DNA of 64,000 bases from Klebsiella grimontii. Lineage in GTDB: Bacteria; Pseudomonadota; Gammaproteobacteria; Enterobacterales; Enterobacteriaceae. The DNA lies in the NCBI RefSeq assembly GCF_900200035.1, contig NZ_FZTC01000019.1, forward strand, positions 558,001 to 622,000, read 5' to 3'. The notes beneath the pieces were generated by a model. It did no database searches, was not told the DNA's origin, and worked only from the letters and a program-made list of their open reading frames with translations. Below, piece after piece: positions 36,174 through 45,877 of the stretch (the first letter of the stretch is position 1; each line of letters starts with the position of its first letter). The translations under genes were made by a program, and so were the position numbers.

Positions 36174-37379
36174 TTAAACGCGTTCAATAATCAGCGCGAT
36201 CCCCTGACCGACGCCGATACACATGGTGCACAGCGCATAGCGCCCGCCGGTACGGCGCAGCTGATACGCTGCGGTCATTGCCAGACGACCGCCGGAAGCC
36301 CCCAGCGGATGCCCGAGGGCAATCGCGCCGCCGTTAGGGTTGACGTACGCCGCATCGTCGGGCAGGCCCAGATCGCGCGTCACCGCCAGCGCCTGAGCGG
36401 CAAAGGCTTCATTCAGTTCAATGACGTCCATCTGCCCAAGCGTTAGCCCGGTTTGCGCCAGCACCTTACGTACCGCCGGCGCCGGGCCAAATCCCATAAT
36501 TCGCGGCGCAACGCCTGCCGTCGCGACGCCCACTACGCGCGCCAGCGGCTGTAAATCATTGGCGGCCAGCGCCTGCTCGCTGGCGAGCAGCAGCGCACAG
36601 GCGCCGTCGTTAACCCCGGAGGCGTTACCCGCCGTCACCGTACCGTCGGGGCGAACCACGCCGCGAAGCCTGGCCAGCGCATCCGCCGTGGTGCTGCGCG
36701 GATGCTCATCGCGGCTAAAGAGCAGCGGTTCGCCCTTGCGCTGCGGCACCGAGACGGCGATCAGCTCGTCGGCAAAACGCCCCGCCTCCTGCGCCGCCGC
36801 CGTACGCTGCTGGCTACGCAGCGCAAACGCATCCTGATCCGTCCGCGAAATGGCGAAATCGTCCGCCACGTTTTCCGCCGTTTCCGGCATCGAATCCACG
36901 CCGTACAGCGCTTTCATCTGCGGGTTAATGAAGCGCCAGCCGATGGTGGTATCTTCCATCCGCATCGTGCGGCTAAAGGCGCTTTCGGCCTTGCCCATCA
37001 CAAATGGCGCCCGCGACATGCTCTCCACGCCGCCGGCGATCATCAGTTGAGTTTCGCCGCTTTTAATCGCGCGCGCTGCGATGCCGATCGCATCAAGGCT
37101 GGAACCGCACAGGCGGTTAACGGTACTGCCCGGTACGCTTTCCGGCAGTCCGGCCAGCAGCAGCGCCATACGCGCGACGTTGCGGTTATCTTCCCCCGCC
37201 TGGTTGGCGCAGCCGTAAATCACATCATCAATACGCGCCGGATCGAGTCCCGGGTTGCGTTCCAGCAGCGCTTTCAGCGGCAGCGCCGCCAGATCGTCGG
37301 CGCGCAGGGTGGCCAGGGTACCGCCAAAGCGACCGAACGGCGTGCGCACCGCATCACAGATAAATGCCTGATTCATCAT
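36174..37379 (-). CDS. pcaF: 3-oxoadipyl-CoA thiolase
   Basis: This 401-residue thiolase cleaves beta-ketoadipyl-CoA to succinyl-CoA and acetyl-CoA. The acyl-accepting Cys is in [12 protein letters not shown] near residue 90, then [25 protein letters not shown] with the catalytic His, and [10 protein letters not shown] with the second Cys. AAGGAACC precedes the first of two adjacent ATGs (37379). Its start overlaps no gene; pcaJ ends 7 bases upstream. Confidence 0.93.
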   Translation of the reverse strand: MMNQAFICDAVRTPFGRFGGTLATLRADDLAALPLKALLERNPGLDPARIDDVIYGCANQAGEDNRNVARMALLLAGLPESVPGSTVNRLCGSSLDAIGIAARAIKSGETQLMIAGGVESMSRAPFVMGKAESAFSRTMRMEDTTIGWRFINPQMKALYGVDSMPETAENVADDFAISRTDQDAFALRSQQRTAAAQEAGRFADELIAVSVPQRKGEPLLFSRDEHPRSTTADALARLRGVVRPDGTVTAGNASGVNDGACALLLASEQALAANDLQPLARVVGVATAGVAPRIMGFGPAPAVRKVLAQTGLTLGQMDVIELNEAFAAQALAVTRDLGLPDDAAYVNPNGGAIALGHPLGASGGRLAMTAAYQLRRTGGRYALCTMCIGVGQGIALIIERV

Positions 37380-37386
37380 AGGTTCC

Positions 37387-38043
37387 TTACGCGCTTTCCG
37401 CCAGTTGTGCAAAAGTCAGCGCCACCGGAGTGATGCGCTGCAGTTCCTCAAAAGAGAGGCCGTTGAAGATTTCCCGCACCACCGGGCCGCTTTCGCTGAT
37501 ATCGATGACCGCCAGGTCGGTGTAAATCCGGCTGACGCAGCCAACGCCGGTCAGCGGATAGGTGCAGTGCTCTACCAGCTTGCATTCCCCGTCGCGGGTC
37601 AGGTGATCCATCATCACGAAGACCTGACGAGCGCCAATGGCCAGATCCATCGCCCCGCCAACCGCCGGAATCGCGTCGGGCGCGCCGGTGCTCCAGTTCG
37701 CCAGATCGCCGCTGGCGGAAACCTGATAGGCGCCGAGCACGCAGATATCGAGATGGCCGCCGCGCATCATGGCGAAGGAGTCGCCGTGGTGGAAATAGCA
37801 GCCCCCCTCAAGCAAAGTCACATACTCTTTTCCGGCGTTAATCAGCTCCGGGTCCTCTTCGCCAGGCCGTGGCTTTGGCCCCATTCCCAGCAGGCCATTT
37901 TCGCTGTGCAGAAAGATTTCTTTATCAGCGGGAAGATAGTTAGCAATGCGGGTAGGCAAGCCGATCCCCAGATTGACATAAGCGCCTTCAGGTATATCGC
38001 GAGCCACGCGCTGGGCCATCTCATCGCGAGTCAGTTTTTGCAT
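37387..38043 (-). CDS. pcaJ: 3-oxoadipate CoA-transferase subunit B
   Basis: This 218-residue beta subunit of the succinyl-CoA:3-oxoadipate CoA-transferase carries the catalytic glutamate in SENGLLGMGP near residue 50. GIGLPTRIANYL and GAYQVSASGDLANW are further family motifs. The start at 38043 (MQKLTRDEMAQ) follows GAGGACCCC. It lies 10 bases after pcaI. Confidence 0.93.
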   Translation of the reverse strand: MQKLTRDEMAQRVARDIPEGAYVNLGIGLPTRIANYLPADKEIFLHSENGLLGMGPKPRPGEEDPELINAGKEYVTLLEGGCYFHHGDSFAMMRGGHLDICVLGAYQVSASGDLANWSTGAPDAIPAVGGAMDLAIGARQVFVMMDHLTRDGECKLVEHCTYPLTGVGCVSRIYTDLAVIDISESGPVVREIFNGLSFEELQRITPVALTFAQLAESA

Positions 38044-38053
38044 AATGGGGTCC

Positions 38054-38740
38054 TCAGGCGCTTTTAGCGGCAATCAGGTTTTCCAGGGAGAAGACGCGCT
38101 GAACAAAAATGCCCGGGGTAATGATGCTCTCCGGGTCAAGGCTACCGAGGGGCACCAGCTGCGAGACTTCCACGATAGTGGTTTTCGCGGCGGTCGCCAT
38201 AATCGGGCCGAAGTTGCGCGCCGCCTTGCGGTATACCAGGTTTCCCCAGCGGTCGCCTTGATGGGCTTTGATCAACGCAAAGTCGGCCTTGATAGGATAT
38301 TCGAGCACATAGTGACGCCCGTCGATCTCGCGGGTCTCTTTCCCTTCCGCCAGCGGCGTACCGTAGCCGGTTGGAGTGAAAACCGCGCCAAGGCCAGCCC
38401 CTGCCGCCTGAATACGCGCGGCGAGGTTGCCCTGCGGAACCAGCTCCAGCTCGACTTTGCCGCGGCGATAGAGATCGTCGAAAATCTGCGAGTCGACCTG
38501 ACGCGGGAACGAGCAGATCATTTTGCGCACCCGCCCGGCCTTCAGCAGCGCCGCCAGGCCAACTTCGCCGTTGCCCGCATTGTTGTTGATAATGGTTAAA
38601 TCGCGGGCCCCCTGTTCTATCAGAGCATCTATCAGGTACGTCGGCTGCCCGGCGGGGCCAAAACCGCCAATCATTATGGTCGCTCCGTCGTGGATCCCAG
38701 CGATGGCATCACGTAGCGTCGACACGCTTTTATCAATCAT
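38054..38740 (-). CDS. pcaI: 3-oxoadipate CoA-transferase subunit A
   Basis: This 228-residue alpha subunit pairs with PcaJ. It has the CoA-transferase glycine motif GGFGPAGQP at about residues 25-33 and NNNAGNGEVGLAALL. AGGAGCGACC precedes the ATG. It is first in the pcaIJFBDC operon and divergent from pcaR, whose operator-like repeats lie in the gap. The upstream dioxygenase genes pcaG and pcaH are not in the window. Confidence 0.93.
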   Translation of the reverse strand: MIDKSVSTLRDAIAGIHDGATIMIGGFGPAGQPTYLIDALIEQGARDLTIINNNAGNGEVGLAALLKAGRVRKMICSFPRQVDSQIFDDLYRRGKVELELVPQGNLAARIQAAGAGLGAVFTPTGYGTPLAEGKETREIDGRHYVLEYPIKADFALIKAHQGDRWGNLVYRKAARNFGPIMATAAKTTIVEVSQLVPLGSLDPESIITPGIFVQRVFSLENLIAAKSA

Positions 38741-38823
38741 CAGGTCGCTCCTGTATGTGCGGTAATCGCACTTTTATTCGTTGTTCGCACAAAATGTGAC
38801 CCGCTTAACGATGTCGGTCAAGG

Positions 38824-38854
38824 GCGATAATCGAAATATGGTGCGATAATCGAA
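38824..38854 (+). promoter_or_regulatory. Tandem PcaR operator candidate
   Basis: GCGATAATCGAA occurs twice, at 38824-38835 and 38843-38854, 19 bases apart. Each copy holds the perfect palindrome CGAT-A-ATCG. The pair sits between pcaI and pcaR, 84 bases before the pcaI start and 42 bases before pcaR. IclR-family Pca regulators are known to bind short repeated palindromes in such divergent gaps. Confidence 0.65.
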
Positions 38855-38895
38855 CATCGTGTATGTTTAGCGAAAGAATGTGATCGGCGGCAAAT

Positions 38896-39714
38896 ATGGA
38901 GAAGAGCATGGAGAAACATCCAGACGATTTACTGACGGGCGATAGCGATCCGTTTAAGGGCGATCCGAACTTTATGGCTTCGCTGGCGCGCGGGCTGGAG
39001 GTGATCCAGGCGTTTACGCCGCAGCGCCCGCTGCTCTCTATTTCGCAAATCAGCCAAAAGACCGGCATTCCGCGCGCGGCGGTGCGCCGCTGCCTGTATA
39101 CGCTGAGCAAACTGGGCTTTGTGTACGCCGAAGATGGTAAAAATTTCCAGCTGCGGCCGAAAATTCTGGCGCTGGGCCACGCGTGGCTGGCCTCCACGCC
39201 GCTGGCGCGCTCGGCGCAGCCGGTGCTGAAGCATTTAAGCGAAATGCTCAATGAGTCTTGCTCAATCGCCACTCTCGACGGCGACGATATTCTTTATATC
39301 GCTCGCGCATCCAGCTCGCGCATTATGACCATCGATCTCGATATCGGCAGCCGTCTGCCCGCCTGGGCGACCTCGATGGGGCGCGTACTGCTGAGCTATC
39401 AGCCGGAGGAGAAGCTGAACGATATGCTGGGCCGGGTCACCATGATTCGCTATACCCCGCAAACCGTCGATTCCGTCGCGAAGCTGCGCGCCGAGCTTAA
39501 ACGCGTCCATCAGCAGGGGTACGCGCTTAACGATCAGGAGCTGGAGATGGGGCTGCGCTCGCTGGCGGTGCCGCTGTTTAATCCCCAGGGGCAGATTCAG
39601 GCGGCGCTTAACGTCGGCGTGCATGCCGGACAGGTTTCCGCGCAAGAGATGCTGGCGCGGGTGTTACCCGAGCTACAAAAAGCAGCCCGGGAACTGACGC
39701 TGCTGATGCGCTAG
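38896..39714 (+). CDS. pcaR: IclR-family regulator PcaR
   Basis: This 272-residue IclR regulator has an N-terminal winged HTH (about residues 30-95; LSISQISQKTGIPRAAVRRCLYTLSKLGF) and a C-terminal ligand domain (SMGRVLLSYQ, GYALNDQELEMGLRSLAVPL). PcaR homologues activate beta-ketoadipate genes in response to beta-ketoadipate. An ATG four codons inside (38908) is an alternative start. It is divergent from pcaI and overlaps the end of smrA by 4 bases. Confidence 0.9.
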   Translation: MEKSMEKHPDDLLTGDSDPFKGDPNFMASLARGLEVIQAFTPQRPLLSISQISQKTGIPRAAVRRCLYTLSKLGFVYAEDGKNFQLRPKILALGHAWLASTPLARSAQPVLKHLSEMLNESCSIATLDGDDILYIARASSSRIMTIDLDIGSRLPAWATSMGRVLLSYQPEEKLNDMLGRVTMIRYTPQTVDSVAKLRAELKRVHQQGYALNDQELEMGLRSLAVPLFNPQGQIQAALNVGVHAGQVSAQEMLARVLPELQKAARELTLLMR

Positions 39715-40274
39715 CGGCTATGTTTAGCGTGGCGCTCCCAGTTTTCCTGCTTAGCCTCCGCCGATTTACGCAGCGCCACGTAGCAGGCGCCGCTGCCGCC
39801 GTGGTGCGGTAACGCTGCGCAGAACGCCTGGACTTCCGGGAGTTCCACCAGCCAGCGCGCCAGGTAGCTGCGAATAATATTGGCGTGGGCGTTATCGTCG
39901 CGCCCTTTGCCATGAACGATCAGCACATTGCGCAGCCCCTCCTTTCGCGCCTGAACCACAAAAGCAAACAGCATTTGTCGGCACTTTTCGACCGGCTGGC
40001 GCAGCAGATTGAGGCTTGCCTGCTGGCCGTACTTGCCGCGCCGGAGTTTCTCCAGCACGCCGCTTTGCAGGCCTTCGCGCTTGAATTCCAGGGCGGTTGC
40101 CAGCGGCACGATATCGAGATAGCCGGTGGTCAGGAAGTTATCAAGCTGCAGGGTGTCAACCCGCTGCACGGCGCGGGTCTTGCGCTCGGGATGCCAGTGA
40201 ACGTCGTTATGACGTTTCAGAGGCTGAACGTCCTCCATGGCGCCAAGAAATAGGGATTTGTCGTCAAGGTTCAT
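39711..40274 (-). CDS. smrA: Smr-domain nuclease SmrA (YdaL)
   Basis: This 187-residue cytosolic protein has a C-terminal Smr (small MutS-related) domain (about residues 90-175) with the motif LIVHGKGRDDNAHANIIRSYL. Family members are nicking endonucleases; E. coli SmrA (YdaL) shows DNA endonuclease activity. The N-terminal 80 residues (DVQPLKRHNDVHW) match the YdaL leader region. It lies beside the abg genes as in E. coli. Confidence 0.9.
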   Translation of the reverse strand: MNLDDKSLFLGAMEDVQPLKRHNDVHWHPERKTRAVQRVDTLQLDNFLTTGYLDIVPLATALEFKREGLQSGVLEKLRRGKYGQQASLNLLRQPVEKCRQMLFAFVVQARKEGLRNVLIVHGKGRDDNAHANIIRSYLARWLVELPEVQAFCAALPHHGGSGACYVALRKSAEAKQENWERHAKHSR

Positions 40275-40375
40275 GCGCGCTCCTCCAGCTACAACCGGGA
40301 AGTTACTATAGCCGCCTCGCGCTTACCCCTCAACGCGTTTAACACCTTCCGCCGGTAAATCGGGCGTCGACGCGA

Positions 40376-41284
40376 TCAGGGAAACAGTTGACGGCTTTGA
40401 CGACGAAACAGCGTGATTAATGACGCCGTTAAGGGCGTCTGCCGCGTATCGCGGCGCTGAATCAGATAATAGGTGGCTTTGGGTAACGCTTCGCGAATGG
40501 GGATCATCACCAGCTTATCCGCCATCATCGGGTCATTGCCAAGTTCGACCGGCAAAATGCTGAGAAAATCACTTTTCACCACCAGGCTAATACACGAAGA
40601 GAAGGTCTCGCAAACGATATCCACCTTTGGCGCCAGTCCGGCCTGGTTAAACATCTCCTGCAGCTGTTTGAAGTAGCTGCCGCGCGGCGTCGGCATCGTC
40701 CAGTGGCGATCGAGCAATGCCGTCAGTGAAGTGGCTTTTGCCGCCGGGTGACCGGCGCGGGCGAATACCGCGAAGGGTTTCTCAAATAGCTTTTCAAAAC
40801 TGAATTCATGATCGTACGGGCCGGGATAGTAAGTATTGATGGTGAAATCCAGCTCACCCTGGCGCAGTTCATTAATCATCGCCAGCAGTTGTCCTTCCAT
40901 AATCCGCACCTTCACCAGCGGATGCTGCTGGTGAAAGCGGCAAATGACCGACGGCATCAGCGAGCGCGCTACGCTGGCGCCAAGACCGATATTAATCTGC
41001 CCCGCCTGCTCGCCCTGACGCTGCAGCAATTCATCCTGCGCCGCCCGCAGCTCTTCGAGGATCAGGCTCGCATGTTGATAAAAGCTTTCGCCGTTTTCAG
41101 TCAGCGCCACCCCCTGGCTACGGCGCACAAACAGCTGCGCGGAGAGGCCCTCTTCCAGCTCTTTGATCGCTTTGGCCAACGCCGGCTGCGAAATCGCCAA
41201 CGCCCGGCTGGCGCCACGAATGCTCCCTTCACGCGCAACCTCAACGAAGGCGCGAATGTGATGAAATTTGATCTGAAATGACAT
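40376..41284 (-). CDS. abgR: LysR-type regulator AbgR
   Basis: This 302-residue LysR regulator has its helix-turn-helix at about residues 18-46 (GSIRGASRALAISQPALAKAIKELEEGL). The effector domain follows from about 90. It is divergent from abgABT, and inverted repeats in the gap are likely operators. In E. coli AbgR is the predicted regulator of p-aminobenzoyl-glutamate use. Confidence 0.92.
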   Translation of the reverse strand: MSFQIKFHHIRAFVEVAREGSIRGASRALAISQPALAKAIKELEEGLSAQLFVRRSQGVALTENGESFYQHASLILEELRAAQDELLQRQGEQAGQINIGLGASVARSLMPSVICRFHQQHPLVKVRIMEGQLLAMINELRQGELDFTINTYYPGPYDHEFSFEKLFEKPFAVFARAGHPAAKATSLTALLDRHWTMPTPRGSYFKQLQEMFNQAGLAPKVDIVCETFSSCISLVVKSDFLSILPVELGNDPMMADKLVMIPIREALPKATYYLIQRRDTRQTPLTASLITLFRRQSRQLFP

Positions 41285-41292
41285 ATCGCAAG

Positions 41293-41311
41293 TGATAACC
41301 AGTGTTTATCA
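41293..41311 (+). promoter_or_regulatory. AbgR operator candidate, abgR-proximal
   Basis: TGATAA and TTATCA form an inverted repeat with a 7-base spacer, 9 bases before the abgR start. The size and ATAA-N-TTAT form fit a LysR-type site, and the placement fits autorepression. Confidence 0.5.
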
Positions 41312-41385
41312 GACAGAAGAAAATGACATCTACTGTAATCGATCGTGCTGTGGCAGGTTAAGGATGAGAGCGCATGAAATACGGC

Positions 41386-41408
41386 AGTGATAAGTAAAAG
41401 CTATCACT
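41386..41408 (+). promoter_or_regulatory. AbgR operator candidate, abgA-proximal
   Basis: AGTGATA and TATCACT form a perfect 7-bp inverted repeat with a 9-base spacer, 42 bases before the abgA start. It shares the half-site AGTGATAA with the repeat at 41291-41298, as expected for two sites of one regulator. Confidence 0.5.
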
Positions 41409-41450
41409 TCGTGAACACCATCACAGTTTTTGATTATGACAGGAAAGGTT

Positions 41451-42761
41451 ATGCCGCAACTTTATGATTTCATCAACCAGCTGGCGCCAAAAATGACCGA
41501 ATGGCGTCGCGATTTTCACCTGCATGCGGAATCCGGCTGGCTGGAGTTCCGCACCGCCAGCAAGGTGGCGGAGATACTTGACGATCTGGGTTATCAACTG
41601 GCGCTGGGTCGCGACGTTATCGATGCCGATAGCCGTATGGGCCTGCCTGATGAAGAGACCCTGGCGCAGGCGTTCCAGCGCGCCCGCGCGCAGGGTGCGC
41701 CGGAGCGCTGGCTGCCGGCGTTTGAAGGGGGCTTCGCCGGGGTAGTGGCGACGCTCGACAGCGGGCGGCCGGGGCCGACGCTGGCGTTTCGCGTCGATAT
41801 GGATGCGCTCGATCTCAACGAGCAGCATGACGATAGTCACCGTCCGCATCGCGATCGTTTTGCCTCCTGCAACGAAGGCATGATGCATGCCTGCGGCCAC
41901 GACGGTCATACCGCAATCGGCCTGGGGCTGGCGCACGTGCTCAAGGAATATGCCGCGCAGCTCAACGGGACGATCAAGCTGATTTTCCAGCCGGCTGAAG
42001 AAGGTACCCGCGGCGCGCGCGCCATGGTGGCTGCGGGCGTACTTGATGACGTGGACTACTTCACCGCCATTCATATCGGTACCGGCGTCCCTGCCGGCAC
42101 CGTCGTTTGCGGTGGCGATAACTTTATGGCCACCACCAAATTCGATGTGCAGTTCAGCGGCGTCGCCGCCCACGCTGGCGGTAAACCTGAAGATGGACGT
42201 AATGCGCTGCTGGCAGCGGCCCAGGCCGCCCTTGCCCTGCATGCCATCGCGCCGCACAGCGCCGGGGCGTCAAGGGTTAACGTCGGGGTCATGCAGGCCG
42301 GTACCGGGCGTAACGTGGTTCCCTCTTCCGCGCTATTAAAAGTCGAAACCAGGGGCGAAACCGACGCTATTAACCAGTACGTCTTTGAGCGGGCCAAACA
42401 GGCGATCGCCGGCGCGGCGACGATGTATGAAGCCAGCTACCAGCTGCACCTGATGGGCGCAGCCACCTCCAGCGCCCCGTCGCCGGCGTGGGTGGACTAT
42501 CTGCGCCAGCAGACGGCCCAGGTCCCCGGCGTTAAACAGGCCGTCGATCGTATCGCTGCCCCGGCGGGCTCCGAGGATGCCACCCTGATGATGGCCCGGG
42601 TCCAGGAACGCGGCGGTCTCGCTTCATACATGATTTTCGGCACCGAACTGAGCGCCGGCCACCACAACGAAAAATTCGATTTCGACGAAAGCGTGATGAC
42701 CCAGGCCGTCGCCACGTTAGCGCGCATCGCCATGAACTTTCCCTGGCAGCGAGGTGTGTAA
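41451..42761 (+). CDS. abgA: p-Aminobenzoyl-glutamate hydrolase subunit A
   Basis: This 436-residue M20-family metallopeptidase forms, with AbgB, the enzyme that cleaves p-aminobenzoyl-glutamate, a folate breakdown product. Metal-site motifs are visible: MMHACGHDGHTAIGLGLA, IFQPAEEGTRGARAM and AGHHNEKFDFDE. I start at 41451 (MPQLYDFINQ), preceded by AGGAAAGG, which gives exactly the E. coli AbgA length; an earlier in-frame ATG exists at 41430. It shares one base with abgB (TAATG). Confidence 0.95.
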   Translation: MPQLYDFINQLAPKMTEWRRDFHLHAESGWLEFRTASKVAEILDDLGYQLALGRDVIDADSRMGLPDEETLAQAFQRARAQGAPERWLPAFEGGFAGVVATLDSGRPGPTLAFRVDMDALDLNEQHDDSHRPHRDRFASCNEGMMHACGHDGHTAIGLGLAHVLKEYAAQLNGTIKLIFQPAEEGTRGARAMVAAGVLDDVDYFTAIHIGTGVPAGTVVCGGDNFMATTKFDVQFSGVAAHAGGKPEDGRNALLAAAQAALALHAIAPHSAGASRVNVGVMQAGTGRNVVPSSALLKVETRGETDAINQYVFERAKQAIAGAATMYEASYQLHLMGAATSSAPSPAWVDYLRQQTAQVPGVKQAVDRIAAPAGSEDATLMMARVQERGGLASYMIFGTELSAGHHNEKFDFDESVMTQAVATLARIAMNFPWQRGV

Positions 42762-44206
42762 TGGAACAGGTTTATCAATTTGTCGATGACGTTATTGAGG
42801 GGCGGCGCAACGATTTTTGCGCCATTGCCGATGATATCTGGGATCATCCGGAAACCCGCTTCCAGGAGTTCTGGTCCGCCGCGCGTTTGGCCGATGCGCT
42901 GGAAGCGGAAGGTTTTCAATTGACCCGCAATGCCGGCGGGATCCCCAACGCCTTTATCGCCAGCTTCGGCGCAGGCCAGCCGGTGATTGCCCTGCTCGGC
43001 GAATTTGACGCCCTGGCGGGGCTCAGCCAGCAGGCTCACTGCGCAGCGCCCGCGTCTCCAACGCCGGGGGAAAACGGCCACGGGTGCGGGCATAATCTGC
43101 TCGGTACGGCGGCGTTCGCCGCCGCGGTCGCCGCCAGGAACTGGCTGCAGCAGCACGGCGGCACCGGCACCCTGCGCTTCTACGGTTGTCCCGGTGAGGA
43201 AGGCGGCTCCGGCAAGACCTTTATGGTTCGCGAGGGATTATTCGACGACGTCGATGCCGCCCTGACCTGGCACCCGGAAGCCTGGGCCGGGATGTTCAGC
43301 ACCAGCACCCTTGCCAACATTCAGGCGGCATGGCGGTTTACCGGCACCGCGGCGCACGCGGCGAACTCGCCGCATTTGGGCCGCAGCGCGCTGGATGCCG
43401 TGACGCTGATGACCACCGGCAGCAACTTCCTTAACGAACATATTATCGAAAAGGCGCGGGTGCACTACGCCATCACCGATACCGGCGGCGTCTCTCCTAA
43501 CGTTGTCCAGGCGCAGGCGGAAGTGCTGTATCTCATTCGCGCCCCGGAAATGGCCGACGCCCAGCAAATCTTCGCCCGGATCGAAAAAATCGCCCAGGGC
43601 GCCGCGTTGATGACCGAGACCAGCGTTAGCTGCCGCTTCGAAAAGGCCTGTTCCAGCTATCTCCCCAACCGCACGCTGGAAGCGGCGATGTATCAGGCGG
43701 TATGCCATTACGGCACGCCGCACTGGAGCGAGGAAGAGCGCGCTTTCGCCGCCGAAATTCGCGCCACCCTGAGCGCGAACGATATCAATAACGGCCTGAA
43801 AAACATTGCCGGCACCGGTGACGAAGAAGGGAAAGCGTTCGCCCGCCGCCACCGCGAGACGATCCTGATCGATGAAGTGGCGCCCTGGTCGGCTACCGAT
43901 AACATCCTTGCGGGCTCTACCGACGTCGGCGACGTAAGCTGGAAAGCTCCCGTAGCCCAATGCTTCAGCCCCTGCTTTGCCGTCGGGACGCCGCTGCATA
44001 GCTGGCAACTGGTGAGCCAGGGCAGAACCTCCATCGCTCACAAAGGGATGCTTCTGGCCGGGAAAATACTGGCGGCAACGGCCATTCGTTTGTTCAGCGA
44101 CAGACCGTTACTGACAGCCAGCCGGCGGGAACTGGCGCAGGTCTTAGCCGAAAGGCCCTACCGGTGCCCCATCCCGCAGGACGTCAAGCCTTCGATTTTA
44201 AAATAA
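42761..44206 (+). CDS. abgB: p-Aminobenzoyl-glutamate hydrolase subunit B
   Basis: This 481-residue M20-family partner of AbgA begins MEQVYQFVDDVIEGRRNDFC. Metal-site motifs are GENGHGCGHNLLGTAAFAAA and GCPGEEGGSGKTFMVREG; STDVGDVSWKAP lies near the C-terminus. It is translationally coupled to abgA. The gap to abgT is 111 bases. Confidence 0.95.
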   Translation: MEQVYQFVDDVIEGRRNDFCAIADDIWDHPETRFQEFWSAARLADALEAEGFQLTRNAGGIPNAFIASFGAGQPVIALLGEFDALAGLSQQAHCAAPASPTPGENGHGCGHNLLGTAAFAAAVAARNWLQQHGGTGTLRFYGCPGEEGGSGKTFMVREGLFDDVDAALTWHPEAWAGMFSTSTLANIQAAWRFTGTAAHAANSPHLGRSALDAVTLMTTGSNFLNEHIIEKARVHYAITDTGGVSPNVVQAQAEVLYLIRAPEMADAQQIFARIEKIAQGAALMTETSVSCRFEKACSSYLPNRTLEAAMYQAVCHYGTPHWSEEERAFAAEIRATLSANDINNGLKNIAGTGDEEGKAFARRHRETILIDEVAPWSATDNILAGSTDVGDVSWKAPVAQCFSPCFAVGTPLHSWQLVSQGRTSIAHKGMLLAGKILAATAIRLFSDRPLLTASRRELAQVLAERPYRCPIPQDVKPSILK

Positions 44207-44317
44207 TAAAAGCCCTTTGGACGGAGTACAGCAACGCGGTCATCGCCAAAAAACAATGGCTGACACGCCCTGGGGTCAAGAGACAACCAACACAACAACG
44301 ACAACTGAGGAACGCCC

Positions 44318-45844
44318 ATGAGTATGTCATCCATACCCTCGCCTTCCCCCAGCGGTAAGCTCTATGGCTGGGTTGAAAAAATAGGTAACAAGGTCCCGCA
44401 TCCGTTTTTACTGTTTATCTACCTGATTGTGGCGTTGATGGCCGCCACCGCCATCCTGTCGGCGCTGAACGTTGGCGTACAGAACCCCACCGATGGCTCG
44501 CGAGTGGTGGTGAAAAATTTGCTTAGCGTCGAAGGGTTGCACTGGTTTTTGCCGAACGTCATTAAGAACTTCAGCGGTTTCGCGCCGCTGGGGGCCATTC
44601 TGGCGCTGGTGCTGGGGGCCGGATTTGCGGAACGCGTGGGCCTGCTGCCTTCGCTGATGGTGAAAATGTCATCGCACGTTAGCGCCCGTTACGCCAGCTA
44701 TATGGTGCTGTTTATCGCCTTCTTCAGCCACATCTCCTCCGATGCCGCGCTGGTGATTATGCCGCCGCTGGGCGCCCTGATGTTTCTCGCCGTCGGCCGC
44801 CACCCGGTTGCCGGGCTGCTGGCGGCCATCGCCGGCGTCGGCTGCGGCTTCACGGCCAATCTGCTCATCGTCACCACCGATGTCCTGCTCTCCGGCATCA
44901 GCACCGAAGCAGCCAAAACCCTTGACGCCTCGCTCCACGTCAGCGTGATTGATAACTGGTATTTTATGGCAACCTCGGTGATCGTTCTCACGCTGGTTGG
45001 CGGATTGATTACCGATAAACTGGTGGAACCGCGATTAGGTCAGTGGCAAGGCGGCAGCGATGAAACGCTGCAGACGTTGACGGCTGAACAGCGCTTCGGC
45101 CTGCGCGTGGCCGGTGTGGCCGCGCTGTTATTCGTGGCGGTTATCGCGCTGATGGTCATACCGGAAAACGGTATCCTGCGCGATCCCATCAAGCATACCG
45201 TGATGCCTTCGCCGTTTATAAAAGGGATCGTCCCGCTCATTATCTTTTTCTTCTTTGTCGTTTCACTGGCTTACGGCATTGCCACCGGCAAAATTCGCCG
45301 TCAGGCCGATCTGCCGCAGCTGATGATTGAGCCGATGAAGGAGATGGCAGGCTTTATCGTGATGGTCTTCCCGCTGGCCCAGTTCGTCGCCATGTTTAAC
45401 TGGAGCAACATGGGGAAATTTATGGCCGTCGGCTTGACGGATCTGCTGGAGAGCGCGGGAATGAACGGCGTACCGGCGTTTGTCGGCCTCGCGCTGCTAT
45501 CCGCCTTTTTGTGCATGTTTATCGCCAGCGGCTCGGCAATCTGGTCGATTCTGGCGCCGATTTTCGTGCCGATGTTTATGCTGCTGGGCTTTCACCCGGC
45601 ATTTGCGCAGATTCTGTTCCGTATCGCCGATTCATCGGTGCTGCCGCTGGCGCCGGTATCGCCGTTTGTGCCGCTGTTTCTCGGCTTCTTACAGCGCTAC
45701 CGGCCCGAGGCTAAACTGGGAACCTACTACTCGCTGGTCTTGCCTTATCCGTTAATATTCCTGGCCGTCTGGCTACTGTTGCTGGTGGGCTGGTATCTGG
45801 TGGGGCTGCCTATCGGGCCGGGTATTTATCCACGATTACCATAA
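44318..45844 (+). CDS. abgT: p-Aminobenzoyl-glutamate transporter AbgT
   Basis: This 508-residue inner-membrane transporter has the same length as E. coli AbgT and near-identical stretches (FLPNVIKNFSGFAPLGAILA; FFSHISSDAALVIMPP). AbgT takes up p-aminobenzoyl-glutamate; other family members export sulfonamides. There are about eleven helices with two re-entrant hairpins. GAGGAACGCCC precedes the ATG. Last gene of abgABT. Confidence 0.96.
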   Translation: MSMSSIPSPSPSGKLYGWVEKIGNKVPHPFLLFIYLIVALMAATAILSALNVGVQNPTDGSRVVVKNLLSVEGLHWFLPNVIKNFSGFAPLGAILALVLGAGFAERVGLLPSLMVKMSSHVSARYASYMVLFIAFFSHISSDAALVIMPPLGALMFLAVGRHPVAGLLAAIAGVGCGFTANLLIVTTDVLLSGISTEAAKTLDASLHVSVIDNWYFMATSVIVLTLVGGLITDKLVEPRLGQWQGGSDETLQTLTAEQRFGLRVAGVAALLFVAVIALMVIPENGILRDPIKHTVMPSPFIKGIVPLIIFFFFVVSLAYGIATGKIRRQADLPQLMIEPMKEMAGFIVMVFPLAQFVAMFNWSNMGKFMAVGLTDLLESAGMNGVPAFVGLALLSAFLCMFIASGSAIWSILAPIFVPMFMLLGFHPAFAQILFRIADSSVLPLAPVSPFVPLFLGFLQRYRPEAKLGTYYSLVLPYPLIFLAVWLLLLVGWYLVGLPIGPGIYPRLP

Positions 45845-45877
45845 TGTCGCCACCGGCCAGGGAAGGCCATGAAACCG

